This document shows positions 52,704-62,154 of a stretch of 64,000 bases of DNA, one piece after another. The notes beneath the pieces are model-generated. The model did not search any database, was not told the origin of the DNA, and saw nothing but the letters and a program-made list of their open reading frames with translations. Within the stretch, counting starts at the first letter, position 1. Every line of letters starts with the position of its first letter. Both the position numbers and the translations under genes were made by a program. This DNA is from Lentzea flava (lineage in GTDB: Bacteria; Actinomycetota; Actinomycetes; Mycobacteriales; Pseudonocardiaceae), in NCBI RefSeq assembly GCF_014648475.1, contig NZ_BMRE01000001.1, positions 496,001 through 560,000 on the forward strand, read 5' to 3'.

Positions 52704-53325
52704 CGAGCAGGTCGATGGCGTCCGGCAGCTCGGCCCGCAGCTGCGCCACCGCGTCGGCGTTGCCCGCGAGGTGGTGCAGCAGCGCACGCTGGAAGACGCC
52801 GTCGAGCGTCACGTAGGCGACGGCCGGTGAGCCCGCGGGCTCACCGCCGCGCAGCTCGGCGTAGCGGCTGATCACCCGCCACACCATGGCTTCCCGGTGG
52901 CTGTCGATCTCCAGCACGTCGGCGCGGAAGGACTCGTCGAACAGGCTCTGGTTGCGCAGGTCGTACCAGAGCCGGTGCAGCGTCGCGTCCTGGCAGAGCG
53001 TGTCGAAAAACGTCGCGACGAACTCGTCGCGCAGCTGCTCGGCGCTGGTCGCGGTGGCCACCACCTCGTCGTACTTCGTCACGCAGACCACCTCGTACTG
53101 GCGGACCGCCTCGGTGATCAGGTCGCGCTTGTCCGCGAAGTAGTAGTGCAGGACTCCGTGGGAGAACTCGGAGTTCTGCGCGATCTCGCGCAGGCTCGTC
53201 CGCGCGTAGCCCAGTTCGGCGAGCGTGTGCAGCGTCGCCACCGCGAGCTCGGTCCGCCTGGCGTCGAACTTGTCGACCTGCCGGCGGGCGATCCGGTCCT
53301 GCTTGCTCTCGGCGACGTCCGTCAC
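52690..53325 (-). CDS. TetR-family repressor
   Basis: The 211-residue regulator has a TetR-type helix-turn-helix (ALAELGYARTSLREIAQNSE-like, about residues 30-60, with HGVLHYYFADKRDLI) and a C-terminal ligand domain with helical composition. The GTG at 53325 follows GGATCCGAGGC and gives a normal length; the ORF is open further upstream. It is divergent from the SDR operon and two TGTC-type inverted repeats lie between, so it very likely represses that operon and itself. Fatty-acid- or steroid-derived CoA ligands are possible. Confidence 0.87.
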   Translation of the reverse strand: MTDVAESKQDRIARRQVDKFDARRTELAVATLHTLAELGYARTSLREIAQNSEFSHGVLHYYFADKRDLITEAVRQYEVVCVTKYDEVVATATSAEQLRDEFVATFFDTLCQDATLHRLWYDLRNQSLFDESFRADVLEIDSHREAMVWRVISRYAELRGGEPAGSPAVAYVTLDGVFQRALLHHLAGNADAVAQLRAELPDAIDLLVTKP

Positions 53326-53378
53326 GCCTCGGATCCTAACGCCGATGACGACGATGTCTGACCAGCCGTCCGAAAAAT

Positions 53379-53430
53379 CTTGGACAGTTGTCAAAGAAAA
53401 ACTTGACGACTGTCAAGCGAAAGCTAGGGT
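53379..53430 (+). promoter_or_regulatory. sigma-70 promoter of the SDR operon with two TetR operators
   Basis: TTGACG (53403-53408) and TAGGGT (53425-53430), with a 16-base spacer, make a plausible vegetative promoter. The imperfect palindrome CTTGACGACTGTCAAG (53402-53417) overlaps the -35 element, and a second related site (TTGGACAGTTGTCAA) lies at 53380-53394. Both share the GAC-GTC halves. Repressor binding would therefore block RNA polymerase. Confidence 0.7.
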
Positions 53431-53460
53431 GTGAGCCAACTCACTTCAGGAGGCGACTCG

Positions 53461-54264
53461 ATGACGAGTTATCAGCTGAACGGACGGAAAGCGCTGGTCA
53501 CTGGCGGTGCGCGTGGTCTGGGCGCGGGGATGGCCGAGGCGCTCGCCGCGGCCGGCGCGGCGGTCGTGATCAGCGACGTCCTGGAGGACGAGGGCAAGCA
53601 GACCGCCCAGGCGCTGCGCGACTCGGGCGCGACTGCGGAGTTCGTGCCGTTGGACGTCACCGACGACGTGAACTGGGCCTCGGCGGTGAGCACCACGATC
53701 GACGCCATCGGCGGCCTCGACATCCTGGTGAACAACGCGGGCATCGAGATCACCAGCCTGATCACCGAGCTCGACCCCGCCGACGCCCGCAGGATGCTGG
53801 ACGTCAACGTGCTCGGCACCGCACTCGGCCTCAAACACGGCCTGCGCGCGATGCGTCCGGGCGGCGCGGCGGGCAACGGCGGCTCGATCATCAGCGTCGC
53901 GTCCGTCGCGGCGACCATCGCCTTCCCCGGCATCAGCGTGTACTCGGCGACCAAGTCCGCCATCGACCGGCTCACCAGGGTGGCCGCCGCGGAGTCCGGC
54001 AAGCTCGGCTACGGCGTGCGGGTCAACTGCATCTACCCCGGCCTCACCCCCACCGCGATGGGCAACCAGCTCGCCGTCGACTGCGCCCGGCTCGGCCTGT
54101 TCCCCTCGCCGGAGGCGGCGGCGGGTGCCGTGGTGGAGCTGACCCCGCTCGGGCGGCTCGGGCAGGTCGACGACATGGCCGACGCGGTGGTGTTCCTCGC
54201 CTCCGACGCGTCGAAGTTCATCACCGGCGCGGGTCTTCCGGTCGACGGCGGAATGGGGATGTGA
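53461..54264 (+). CDS. short-chain dehydrogenase/reductase
   Basis: This 267-residue SDR has the NAD(P) loop TGGARGLGAGMAEAL (about 15-29), the NNAG motif near 95 and the catalytic Ser-Tyr-Lys set (SVASVAAT, YSATK) around 145-165. It resembles 3-alpha/20-beta-hydroxysteroid dehydrogenases in sequence pattern. AGGAGG seven bases upstream supports the ATG at 53461. The stop overlaps the start of the following reductase by one base. It likely reduces or oxidises an alcohol/ketone in an acyl-CoA or steroid-type pathway. Confidence 0.88.
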   Translation: MTSYQLNGRKALVTGGARGLGAGMAEALAAAGAAVVISDVLEDEGKQTAQALRDSGATAEFVPLDVTDDVNWASAVSTTIDAIGGLDILVNNAGIEITSLITELDPADARRMLDVNVLGTALGLKHGLRAMRPGGAAGNGGSIISVASVAATIAFPGISVYSATKSAIDRLTRVAAAESGKLGYGVRVNCIYPGLTPTAMGNQLAVDCARLGLFPSPEAAAGAVVELTPLGRLGQVDDMADAVVFLASDASKFITGAGLPVDGGMGM

Positions 54265-55385
54265 TGAGCAAGCCTGTCGTCGTCTACGGCGCCTCCGGCT
54301 ACACCGGCCGCCTGATCTGCGAGTACCTGCGCGAATACGGCATTCCGTTCCTCGCCGCCGGACGGGACGCCAAGAGGGTCAAGGAAGCGGTCGACGCGGT
54401 GCCCGGCATCGACACCGTCGACTACGAGGTCGTCGAGGTGGAGCACACCGAGGCGGCGCTGACCGAGGCGTTCACCGGGGCGAAGGTCGTGCTCAACACC
54501 GTTGGCCCGTTCTCCCGCCACGGCCACGAAGCCGTGCGGGCGAGCCTCAACGTCGGAGCGCACTACACCGACACCAACGGCGAGCAGGACTGGATGATCG
54601 ACGCCGAAGCACGCTACGGCGCCGAGTTCGCGACGCAGGGCCTGCTGCTCTCCCCCGGCATCGCGCAGATGTACACGGTCGGCGAGATCGCCGCGCAGAT
54701 CTGCCTGGAGACGCCCGGACTGGACACTTTGGACATCGAGGTGTTCTGGAAGGGCTACCCGACCGTCGCCTCCACCAACACGATCCTCACCAACGCGGCG
54801 TTCGCCAAGGCGTACTACCTGGAACAGAACGAGTACGTGGAATGGCCGTCCGACGCCGGGCTGTACGAGCTCGTCGTGCCCGGTCAGCACGAGCTGGGCC
54901 TGGCGCTGCCGTGGGGCGGCACCGCGCATCCGGTGTGGTTCAGGAAGGATCCGCGGGTGGCGTCGGTGCGGGCGCTCGGCGGCGTGTTCAACCGGCCGCT
55001 GATGCTCGGTGTGCCGCAGATCGTCTCGGCCGCGCTGCAGCAGATGGAAGGCAAGTCCGACGAGGAGAAGTACCGGATCGTCGACGAGTTCTCCGCGCAG
55101 GTGCGCAGCGAGATGCCGCCCAGGGAGAACCCGCGGATCAACATCTCGCTCGACTCCGTGCACGCGTCCGGCCCGCTCGGCCGCGCGCACTGCGTCATCC
55201 ACGGCAACTGCAACTACAAGCAGACGGCGTTGCTGAACGTGCACGCCGCCGTGCACCTGTTGCAGGACGCGCCGCGGCGGGTCGGGTTCGCCTCCGGCTG
55301 CCAGGCGTTCGGCCACCGGGAGCTGCTCGGCACGCTGCGGTCGTTCGGCCTGGTGCTCGACCCGATCCTCGAAGTGCACCGCTGA
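54264..55385 (+). CDS. saccharopine-dehydrogenase-like NAD(P)-binding oxidoreductase
   Basis: The 373-residue protein has a Rossmann opening (VVVYGASGYTGRLICEYLRE) and the saccharopine-dehydrogenase-like body seen in trans-acting enoyl reductases. Family members reduce carrier- or CoA-bound intermediates rather than saccharopine. It is coupled to both neighbours by one-base overlaps (TGATG), which makes one three-gene transcript. The exact substrate is unknown, but the adjacent acyl-CoA synthetase suggests a CoA thioester. Confidence 0.82.
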   Translation: MSKPVVVYGASGYTGRLICEYLREYGIPFLAAGRDAKRVKEAVDAVPGIDTVDYEVVEVEHTEAALTEAFTGAKVVLNTVGPFSRHGHEAVRASLNVGAHYTDTNGEQDWMIDAEARYGAEFATQGLLLSPGIAQMYTVGEIAAQICLETPGLDTLDIEVFWKGYPTVASTNTILTNAAFAKAYYLEQNEYVEWPSDAGLYELVVPGQHELGLALPWGGTAHPVWFRKDPRVASVRALGGVFNRPLMLGVPQIVSAALQQMEGKSDEEKYRIVDEFSAQVRSEMPPRENPRINISLDSVHASGPLGRAHCVIHGNCNYKQTALLNVHAAVHLLQDAPRRVGFASGCQAFGHRELLGTLRSFGLVLDPILEVHR

Positions 55386-56920
55386 TGCGGCTCTGCGACT
55401 ACCTGGACAAGGGCGCGTCGCTCGGTGGCGACGCGCCGTGCCTGACGATCGGCGGCGTCTCCACGACCTACGCCGAGGTCCAGCAGCGCTCCCGCACGAT
55501 CGCGGGGGCGTTGCAGGGCAGCGGAATCAGCCCCGGCGACCGCGTCGCCGTGCTGTCCGCGAACGATCCGCTCGCCCTCACGTGCGTGTTCGGCATCTCG
55601 CGGGCGGGCGCGGTGTGGTGCCCGGTCAACCCCCGCAACGAGGCCGCGGAGAACCGGGAGCTGCTCGACCTGTTCGGCTGCCGCTGCCTGTTCTTCCAGG
55701 CCCGGTTCGCGCCGCTCGTGCAGCGCATCCGCGGCGACCTGCCCGCGCTGACCGCGCTCGTGTGCCTCGACGGCGAGGTGGAGGGCGCCGTCACGTTCAG
55801 CGCGTGGCTGGAGCGTCACGGCCGGGAGCCGGACCCGGTGACGGTGGCCGACGACGACCTCTGCGTGCTGGCCGGCACCGGCGGCACCACCGGGCGTCCC
55901 AAGGGCGTGCGGCTGACCGGCCACAACCTGGAGACCGCGACCGCGCTGACCCTGATGAGCTACCCGTTCGGCGACCGGCCGCGCTACCTGGCGCTCGCCC
56001 CGCTCACGCACTCGGCTGGCGTGCTCACGTTCCCGATCATGGCCACCGGTGGCGAGACGGTGATCATGCCCGCGCCCGACCTCGGCGAGTTCCTCCTGCT
56101 GATCGAGCGGCACCGGATCACCCACGCGTTCCTGCCGCCGACCGTGATCTACGGCCTGCTCGACCACCCGGACCTCGACTCGACCGACCTGACCTCGCTG
56201 CGCTGCCTCTGGTACGGCGCCGCGCCGATGTCCCCGGTGCGGCTCACCGAGGCGCTGCACCGGATCGGGCCGGTGATGGGCCAGCTGTTCGGCCAGACCG
56301 AGGCACCGAACATGATCGCCACTCTCGCCCCCGCCGACCACTTCCTGCCCGACGGCTCGATCGCGACGGCCCGGCTGTCCTCGGCGGGCAGGCCCACCCC
56401 GCTGACGCAGGTCGCGATCATGGCGCAGGACGGCACCCTGCTGCCGCGGGGAGAACGCGGCGAGATCGTCGTCCGCGGCCCGCTGGTGATGGCCGGGTAC
56501 CACGAGAACCCGGCCGCGACGGCCGAGGTCAGCGCCCACGGCTGGCACCACACCGGCGACATCGGCTACCTCGACGACGACAACTACCTCTTCATCGTCG
56601 ACCGGGCCAAGGACATGATCATCACCGGCGGGTTCAACGTGTACTCGGCCGAGGTCGAACAGGCGTTGCGGGCCCATCCCGCGGTCCAGGACACCGCCGT
56701 CGTCGGACTGCCCGACGACAAGTGGGGCGAACGGGTGACCGCGGTCGTGCAGCTGCGCGCCACCGGGCACACCGACGCCGACGAGCTCACGACGTTCGTG
56801 AAGGAACGGCTCGGCAGCGTGAAGGCGCCCAAGCAGGTGGAGATCTGGCCGGACCTGCCGCGGTCCAAGGTGGGCAAGGTCCTCAAGACCGAGATCAGGG
56901 ACCGGCTCACCAGGAGATGA
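55385..56920 (+). CDS. AMP-dependent acyl-CoA synthetase
   Basis: The 511-residue ANL-superfamily ligase has the P-loop-like TGGTTGRPKGV (about residues 163-173), a GQTEAPN motif, the HTGDIGYLDDD hinge region and the catalytic lysine in the KVLKTEIR end. It adenylates a carboxylic acid and forms the CoA ester. It is the last gene of the TetR-controlled operon and would supply the CoA substrate for the SDR and the reductase. A strong hairpin follows directly after the stop. Substrate chain length or ring type is not clear. Confidence 0.9.
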   Translation: MRLCDYLDKGASLGGDAPCLTIGGVSTTYAEVQQRSRTIAGALQGSGISPGDRVAVLSANDPLALTCVFGISRAGAVWCPVNPRNEAAENRELLDLFGCRCLFFQARFAPLVQRIRGDLPALTALVCLDGEVEGAVTFSAWLERHGREPDPVTVADDDLCVLAGTGGTTGRPKGVRLTGHNLETATALTLMSYPFGDRPRYLALAPLTHSAGVLTFPIMATGGETVIMPAPDLGEFLLLIERHRITHAFLPPTVIYGLLDHPDLDSTDLTSLRCLWYGAAPMSPVRLTEALHRIGPVMGQLFGQTEAPNMIATLAPADHFLPDGSIATARLSSAGRPTPLTQVAIMAQDGTLLPRGERGEIVVRGPLVMAGYHENPAATAEVSAHGWHHTGDIGYLDDDNYLFIVDRAKDMIITGGFNVYSAEVEQALRAHPAVQDTAVVGLPDDKWGERVTAVVQLRATGHTDADELTTFVKERLGSVKAPKQVEIWPDLPRSKVGKVLKTEIRDRLTRR

Positions 56921-56953
56921 ACCTCCGCCTCGGCAGCGCGCCGAGGCGGAGGT
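56921..56953. terminator. hairpin terminator after the acyl-CoA synthetase operon
   Basis: A perfect 13-base stem (56921-56933 with 56941-56953) with a seven-base loop begins one base after the synthetase stop and ends ten bases before the convergent sugar dehydrogenase stop. It can act in both directions. Confidence 0.8.
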
Positions 56954-56962
56954 CCGCCTTCG

Positions 56963-57982
56963 TCACCCCGTCGTGCTGACGATCCGGTCGTCGGTGGAGC
57001 CGGGGCTGCCGCGCCCGTCGCGGTTCGACGTCGAGAACCACAGCGTGCCGTCCGGTGCCGAGGCGACCGCCCGCAGGCGGCCGTACGTGCCGGAGAACAA
57101 CGCCTGCGGCTGGCCGACACCCCCGTCGGCGGCGACCGGGATCTTCCACAGCCGCTGTCCACGCAACGCCGCCAGGTAGAGGTTCCCCTGGTGGAACGCC
57201 AGGCCGCTGGGCGAGGCCGACGCGGTCGACCAGGTCAGCACCGGGTTGACGAAACGCGTGTCGTTGCAGGGACCTTCACAGGTCGGCCAGCCGTAGTTGC
57301 CGCCGGGCTGGATGCGGTTCAGCTCGTCGAGCCGGTTCTGCCCCAGTTCGGCCGCGAACATCCGGCCCCCGCTGTCCCAGGCCAGTCCTTGGACGTTGCG
57401 GTGACCCAGGCTGTAGACCAGTGACGACGTCGGGTTGTCCGGCGCGGGTTTGCCGTCCATCGTCATGCGCAGGATCTTGCCGCCGAGCGAGGCCGGGTTC
57501 TGCGCGTTGGCGGTGTTGCCCGCGTCGCCGGTGCCCGCGTAGAGCAGTCCGTCCGGTCCGAACGACAGGCCGCCGCCGTTGTGGATCGACTGGCCGCGCG
57601 GGATGCCGGTCACGATCGGCTGGGGCGTCTCGCCGATGCGGAACCTGGCGATCCGGTTGTCCGAAGCGGACGTGTAGTAGACGAACACGTACCCGTCCGC
57701 GGCGTAGTTCGGCGAGACGGCGATGCCCAGCAGACCGCCTTCGCCCTGCGCCGAGACACCGGGGATGCGGGCGACCTCGCGCGTCGTGCCGTTGCCGACC
57801 GACAGCACGCGGGCCGAGCCGCGTTCGGTGACCAGTGCCGAGCTGTCCGGCAGGAACGCGATGTCCCACGGCACGACCAGGTTCGTCGCCACGTCGCGCT
57901 CGACCGCGGCCGCCGTTCCCGGTGTCAACGCCAGACCGAGGGCCACCGCAGTCCCGAGCAGCAGACCTTCACGGAGTCTCAT
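56963..57982 (-). CDS. secreted PQQ-type glucose/sorbosone dehydrogenase-like protein
   Basis: The 339-residue protein has a signal peptide (MRLREGLLLGTAVALGLAL, cleavage near AAA-VE) and the six-bladed beta-propeller pattern of soluble glucose/sorbosone dehydrogenases (WDIAFLPDSSALVTERG, then GEGGLLGIAVSPNY and YSLGHRNVQGLAWD). The conserved HNGGGLSFGPDG loop is present. It probably oxidises sugars outside the cell with PQQ or a calcium site. It stands alone; a CebR-like palindrome lies upstream. Confidence 0.88.
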   Translation of the reverse strand: MRLREGLLLGTAVALGLALTPGTAAAVERDVATNLVVPWDIAFLPDSSALVTERGSARVLSVGNGTTREVARIPGVSAQGEGGLLGIAVSPNYAADGYVFVYYTSASDNRIARFRIGETPQPIVTGIPRGQSIHNGGGLSFGPDGLLYAGTGDAGNTANAQNPASLGGKILRMTMDGKPAPDNPTSSLVYSLGHRNVQGLAWDSGGRMFAAELGQNRLDELNRIQPGGNYGWPTCEGPCNDTRFVNPVLTWSTASASPSGLAFHQGNLYLAALRGQRLWKIPVAADGGVGQPQALFSGTYGRLRAVASAPDGTLWFSTSNRDGRGSPGSTDDRIVSTTG

Positions 57983-58055
57983 GCTTGCCTCCTTGACCTT
58001 GTGACGAGGTGTCTGCGGCGGCGGCAGCGCGAGAACTCCTCCGTGTGTAGCACCG

Positions 58056-58069
58056 TGAGAGCGCGCTCA
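58056..58069. promoter_or_regulatory. CebR/LacI-type palindrome upstream of the sugar dehydrogenase
   Basis: TGAGAGCGCGCTCA matches the general form of actinomycete carbohydrate operators (TGGGAGCGCTCCCA type); one position breaks the symmetry. It lies about 75 bases upstream of the sugar dehydrogenase start, in the divergent region with the nitroreductase gene. The regulator is not in the window. Confidence 0.4.
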
Positions 58070-58182
58070 ACACCTTCGGCCGTAGGTCATGGCGTCTGTT
58101 CGAAGCCGTTCGACGAAATGCTTGATTTCGGTCAACACTGAAACAATTGTGGCGACTGTGGAGCAACGAGTCCCGGCCAGCT

Positions 58183-58199
58183 AGGGACCTTCGATGGTG
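58183..58199 (+). promoter_or_regulatory. DosR/DevR-like box upstream of the nitroreductase
   Basis: AGGGACCTTCGATGGTG resembles the GGGAC-N-GTCC hypoxia box of DosR/DevR-type regulators in one clear half and a weaker second half. It lies 71 bases upstream of the gene start. Confidence 0.5.
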
Positions 58200-58269
58200 T
58201 GAGCGGCGGGCGGCCGCACGGACAGTGGGGTGATGCAGGCTTCACCACGCACCACGACGGAGTGAACTG

Positions 58270-59274
58270 ATGGCCGATGTCACGGCGGCGCTGGGGCTGA
58301 CCGCGCAACAGGTCGAGCGTGCACTCGTCACCGCCACGCTCGCTCCCTCCGTGCACAACACCCAGCCCTGGCGGTTCAAGATCCGGCCCGACCGGATCGA
58401 GTTGCACACCGACACCTCCCGTGCGTTGTCGGCGACCGACCCCGAGGACCGCGAGCTGCGGCTGTCCTGCGGAGCGGCGCTCTACAACCTCCGGCTGGCG
58501 TTGCAGGGCATGGGCGTACGTCCCCTCGTCACGATGCTGCCGGGCAACGACGCGCCCGGCGCCCTCGCGGTCGTGCGGCGCGGCGGCACCGTGAAGATCG
58601 ACGACGAGACCCGCGCGCTGCTCGACGCGGTGCCGCGCCGCCGCACGAACCGCAGGCCGTTCCTGGAGGCCCCCGTCGATCCCCGCCAGCGGCACGCGCT
58701 GGTCCGCGCCGCCGAGCTGGAACGCTCGTGGCTGCACGTCGTGACCACGCCGCAGGGACGCGCCCAGCTCCAGCAGTTCGTCCGCAGGGCGCACGAGATC
58801 CAGCTCGCCGACCGGGCCGTGCAGGCGGAGCTCGCCGCGTACTCCGGCCACCGTCCCGGCGCCACCGACGGCGTGCCACCGCCCTCGGCGGGCGTGCGCC
58901 CGGCGATGCAGGACGAGTGGGCGTTCCGCGACTTCGGCGGACCCGAACGCGGCCCCGGCAAGGACTACGAGTCCGATCCGCTGGTCGCGGTCCTGTGCTC
59001 GCACTACGACAGCCAGCTCGGCGATCTCCAGGCGGGACAGGCGATGCAGCGGGTCCTGCTCACCGCCACCGTGCGCGGGCTGTCCGCGTCGTTCCTCTCC
59101 CAGCCGATCGAGGTGCGGCCGGTCAGGGAGGACCTGCGCCGCGCACTGGGTGGCGTGCTCGTGCCGCAGACCGTGCTGCGCGTGGGGTACAGCACGCCGG
59201 TGCCGGCCTCACCGCGGCGCTCGGTCGCGGAACTGCTGGTGGACGCCGAAGAAGAGGCGGTTGCCGGTCACTGA
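58270..59274 (+). CDS. Acg-family nitroreductase-like protein
   Basis: This 334-residue protein has the nitroreductase-family motif APSVHNTQPWRF (about residues 26-37) and two-domain layout of the Acg group, whose mycobacterial members belong to the DosR hypoxia regulon. The family's FMN site is often degenerate, so a sequestration rather than enzymatic role is discussed for it. The ATG is preceded by GGAGTGAACTG. Its stop lies inside the end of the convergent flavodoxin gene (seven-base overlap). Confidence 0.86.
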   Translation: MADVTAALGLTAQQVERALVTATLAPSVHNTQPWRFKIRPDRIELHTDTSRALSATDPEDRELRLSCGAALYNLRLALQGMGVRPLVTMLPGNDAPGALAVVRRGGTVKIDDETRALLDAVPRRRTNRRPFLEAPVDPRQRHALVRAAELERSWLHVVTTPQGRAQLQQFVRRAHEIQLADRAVQAELAAYSGHRPGATDGVPPPSAGVRPAMQDEWAFRDFGGPERGPGKDYESDPLVAVLCSHYDSQLGDLQAGQAMQRVLLTATVRGLSASFLSQPIEVRPVREDLRRALGGVLVPQTVLRVGYSTPVPASPRRSVAELLVDAEEEAVAGH

Positions 59275-59771
59275 GCCGCGCACCGCGCTCCCCACTGCCG
59301 CGCCCGGTCCAGCTCGCCCTCCACGAGCGGGCCGGGCGTTCCGCCGACGTAGAAGTTCTGCGCGGACGTGCGGGCGGGGAACCCGGCACGCCGCAGCCGG
59401 TGCAGGGCGGCGCGGGCGGCGGAGCCGGGCAGCCTCGGTCGCCTCACCTTCGTGTCGAACGCCGCCACCGCCGGGCGTGCCGCTCCCGCGCTGACCTGGT
59501 CCACCCACTCGCGCAGTCCCGTGCCCGACGCCCTCTTCGCGTCGGCTCCCTGCTTGCCGGCGTCGGCACGGGTGCTCGGCCTGCTCAGGCCGAACGCGTG
59601 CGTCGGACCGCCGACCACGAGCAGCTCGACGTCCGCGCCGAGCACGGCGGGAGCGGATCCCACCTCCACGACGTCGACGGTCATCGCGGTCCGCAGGCCG
59701 TCCGCCACCGCCTCGGCGATCTTCTCGGTGTTGCCGAACATCGACTCGAAAACCACGAGAGCGTGCTTCAT
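59268..59771 (-). CDS. flavodoxin-domain protein
   Basis: The 167-residue protein has the flavodoxin FMN loop ESMFGNTEKIA near residue 9 and a VVGGPTHAFGL segment near 53, as expected for a flavodoxin or flavodoxin-like oxidoreductase. It could donate electrons to the pyruvate formate-lyase activase encoded divergently. It starts at 59771 opposite the pyruvate formate-lyase gene, sharing a control region with DosR-like boxes. Confidence 0.87.
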   Translation of the reverse strand: MKHALVVFESMFGNTEKIAEAVADGLRTAMTVDVVEVGSAPAVLGADVELLVVGGPTHAFGLSRPSTRADAGKQGADAKRASGTGLREWVDQVSAGAARPAVAAFDTKVRRPRLPGSAARAALHRLRRAGFPARTSAQNFYVGGTPGPLVEGELDRARQWGARCAAQ

Positions 59772-59807
59772 GCGGCGACGGTAGGTCCGCCGCCCCCGTG
59801 GCCAGGA

Positions 59808-59835
59808 GGTCCTTAGGTCCTCGGCCGCGAGGACC
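59808..59835. promoter_or_regulatory. GGTCC-type boxes between flavodoxin and pyruvate formate-lyase genes
   Basis: GGTCCTTAGGTCC (59808-59820) and GGTCCTCG (59816-59823) with CGAGGACC (59828-59835) form repeats and an eight-base inverted repeat around four bases. Their GGACC/GGTCC halves match the hypoxia-type element seen before other genes of the island, so a shared DosR-like regulator is likely. Confidence 0.5.
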
Positions 59836-59907
59836 ACGGTCTCTGCGCCGCGACCGCCGCGGCGGCAAGCCTGGAACGGACGCAGTGACGAGGAAGGTGC
59901 TGATCCG

Positions 59908-62154
59908 GTGACCACGACGACGGAGCGCACGTCCACCACGGCCTGGCGCCGTTTCCGCGACGGGCGGTGGTGCGACGAGATCGACGTGCGCGGCTTCATC
60001 CAGGCCAACTACTCCCCCTACGAGGGCGACGCGGGCTTCCTGTCCGGTCCGACGCCGCGCACCACCGCGTTGTGGCACCGGTTGACGGAGATGTTCACCG
60101 AGGAGCGCGCCCGCGGGATCCACGACGTCGACGCGAGCACGCCGTCGTCGATCACCGCGCACGCTCCCGGCCACCTCGACGACGAGATCATCGTCGGCCT
60201 GCAGACCGACGCGCCCCTCAAGCGCGCGATCATGCCCGCGGGCGGTCTGCGGATGGTGGAGACGAGTCTCGCGACCTACGGCCACGAGCTGGACCCGCGC
60301 GTCCGGGAGATCTTCACCAAGTACCGCAAGACGCACAACGACGGCGTGTTCGACGCCTACACGGCCGAGATCCTGCGGGCGCGCAAGGCCGGCATCATCA
60401 CCGGGCTCCCTGACGCCTACGGCCGCGGCCGGATCATCGGCGACTACCGGCGCGTTCCGCTCTACGGCGTCGATCGGCTCGTCGCGGCGAAGAAGGCCGA
60501 ACGCGCGGCGCTCGACGACCTGGTGTCCACGGAGGACGTGATCAGGGACCGCGAGGAGCTGGCAGAGCAGATCCGCGCGCTCGGCGAACTGCGCCGCATG
60601 GCCGCGTCCTACGGCCACGACATCTCCGGTCCGGCGAGCACGGGCCGGGAAGCCGTGCAGTGGCTGTACTTCGCCTACCTCGCCGCGGTGAAGGAGCAGA
60701 ACGGCGCCGCGATGTCGCTCGGCCGCACCTCCACGTTCCTGGACGTGTACCTGCAGCGCGACCTCGACGAGGGCCTGCTCACCGAGCGCGAGGCGCAGGA
60801 ACTCGTCGACGACCTCGTCATCAAGCTGCGCATCGTGCGGTTCCTGCGCACGCCGGAGTACGACCAGCTGTTCTCCGGCGACCCGACGTGGGTCACGGAG
60901 TCGATCGGCGGCATGGGCGACGACGGGCGAACGCTGGTCACGCGCACGAGCTTCCGGTTCCTGCAGACCCTCTACAACCTCGGCCCCGCACCGGAACCGA
61001 ACCTCACCGTGCTGTGGTCCCCGCGCCTTCCCCCTGGCTTCAAGCGGTTCTGCGCCAAGGCCTCCGTCGACACCAGCTCCATCCAGTACGAGAACGACGA
61101 CCTGATCCGCCCGCGCTTCAGCGACGACACCGCCATCGCCTGCTGCGTGTCGGCCATGGAGGTCGGCCGGCAGATGCAACTGTTCGGCGCACGGGTCAAC
61201 CTGGCGAAGGCGCTGCTGTACGCGATCAACGGCGGGCGCGACGAGATGACCGGTCTCCAGGTGGGGCCCGCCGTTGCGCCGATCACCTCGGAGTACCTCG
61301 ACCCGCACGAGGTGCGCGCGGCGTTCGACCGGATGACCGACTGGCTGGCCAAGACCTACGTCGAGGCGCTCAACATCATCCACTACATGCACGACAAGTA
61401 CGCCTACGAACGCATCGAGATGGCGTTGCACGACCATCCGGTCCAGCGCCTGCTCGGCTGCGGCATCGCGGGCCTGTCGGTGGTGGCGGACAGCCTGTCG
61501 GCGATCGAGCACGCCCGCGTCCGCGTGATCCGGGACGAGACCGGCCTCGCGATCGACTACGTCGTGGAGGGAGATTTCCCCAAGTACGGCAACAACGACG
61601 ACCGTGCGGACGCGATCGCCGTGGAGCTGGTGGAGAGCTTCATGGCGAAGGTTCGGCGCTACCCGGCGCATCGCGGTGCCGTGCACAGCCAGTCGGTGCT
61701 GACGATCACCTCGAACGTGGTCTACGGCAAGCACACCGGCAACACCCCGGACGGCCGGCGCGCGGGCGAACCGTTCGCACCGGGCGCGAACCCGATGAAC
61801 GGCCGCGACCGGCACGGGCTCGTCGCCGCGGCGCTGTCGGTGGCGAAGCTGCCGTACGACCAGGCGCGGGACGGGATCTCGCTCACCGCGAGCATCACGC
61901 CCGCCGGGCTGGGACGGACCGAGGACGAGCAGGTGACCAACCTCGTCGGCGTGCTCGACGCGTACACCGACGCGGGCGGCTTCCACCTCAACGCCAACGT
62001 GCTCAACCGCGACACGCTGCTCGACGCCATGGCCCACCCGGAGAACCACCCGCAGCTCACCATCCGCGTGTCCGGTTACGCGGTGAACTTCATCCGGCTC
62101 ACGCCGGAACAGCAGCGCGACGTCGTCAACCGCACGTTCCACGAGTCGCTGTGA
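59908..62154 (+). CDS. pflB: pyruvate formate-lyase (formate C-acetyltransferase)
   Basis: The 748-residue glycyl-radical enzyme splits pyruvate and CoA to acetyl-CoA and formate without oxygen. The catalytic cysteine pair lies at residues 412-413 (CCVSAM), and the radical glycine is Gly723 in RVSGYAVNF, near the usual RVSGYAVRF. The GTG start is preceded by GAGGAAGG. It is coupled to its activase by four bases. Such genes are rare in aerobic actinomycetes and imply an oxygen-limited metabolic state. Confidence 0.94.
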   Translation: MTTTTERTSTTAWRRFRDGRWCDEIDVRGFIQANYSPYEGDAGFLSGPTPRTTALWHRLTEMFTEERARGIHDVDASTPSSITAHAPGHLDDEIIVGLQTDAPLKRAIMPAGGLRMVETSLATYGHELDPRVREIFTKYRKTHNDGVFDAYTAEILRARKAGIITGLPDAYGRGRIIGDYRRVPLYGVDRLVAAKKAERAALDDLVSTEDVIRDREELAEQIRALGELRRMAASYGHDISGPASTGREAVQWLYFAYLAAVKEQNGAAMSLGRTSTFLDVYLQRDLDEGLLTEREAQELVDDLVIKLRIVRFLRTPEYDQLFSGDPTWVTESIGGMGDDGRTLVTRTSFRFLQTLYNLGPAPEPNLTVLWSPRLPPGFKRFCAKASVDTSSIQYENDDLIRPRFSDDTAIACCVSAMEVGRQMQLFGARVNLAKALLYAINGGRDEMTGLQVGPAVAPITSEYLDPHEVRAAFDRMTDWLAKTYVEALNIIHYMHDKYAYERIEMALHDHPVQRLLGCGIAGLSVVADSLSAIEHARVRVIRDETGLAIDYVVEGDFPKYGNNDDRADAIAVELVESFMAKVRRYPAHRGAVHSQSVLTITSNVVYGKHTGNTPDGRRAGEPFAPGANPMNGRDRHGLVAAALSVAKLPYDQARDGISLTASITPAGLGRTEDEQVTNLVGVLDAYTDAGGFHLNANVLNRDTLLDAMAHPENHPQLTIRVSGYAVNFIRLTPEQQRDVVNRTFHESL

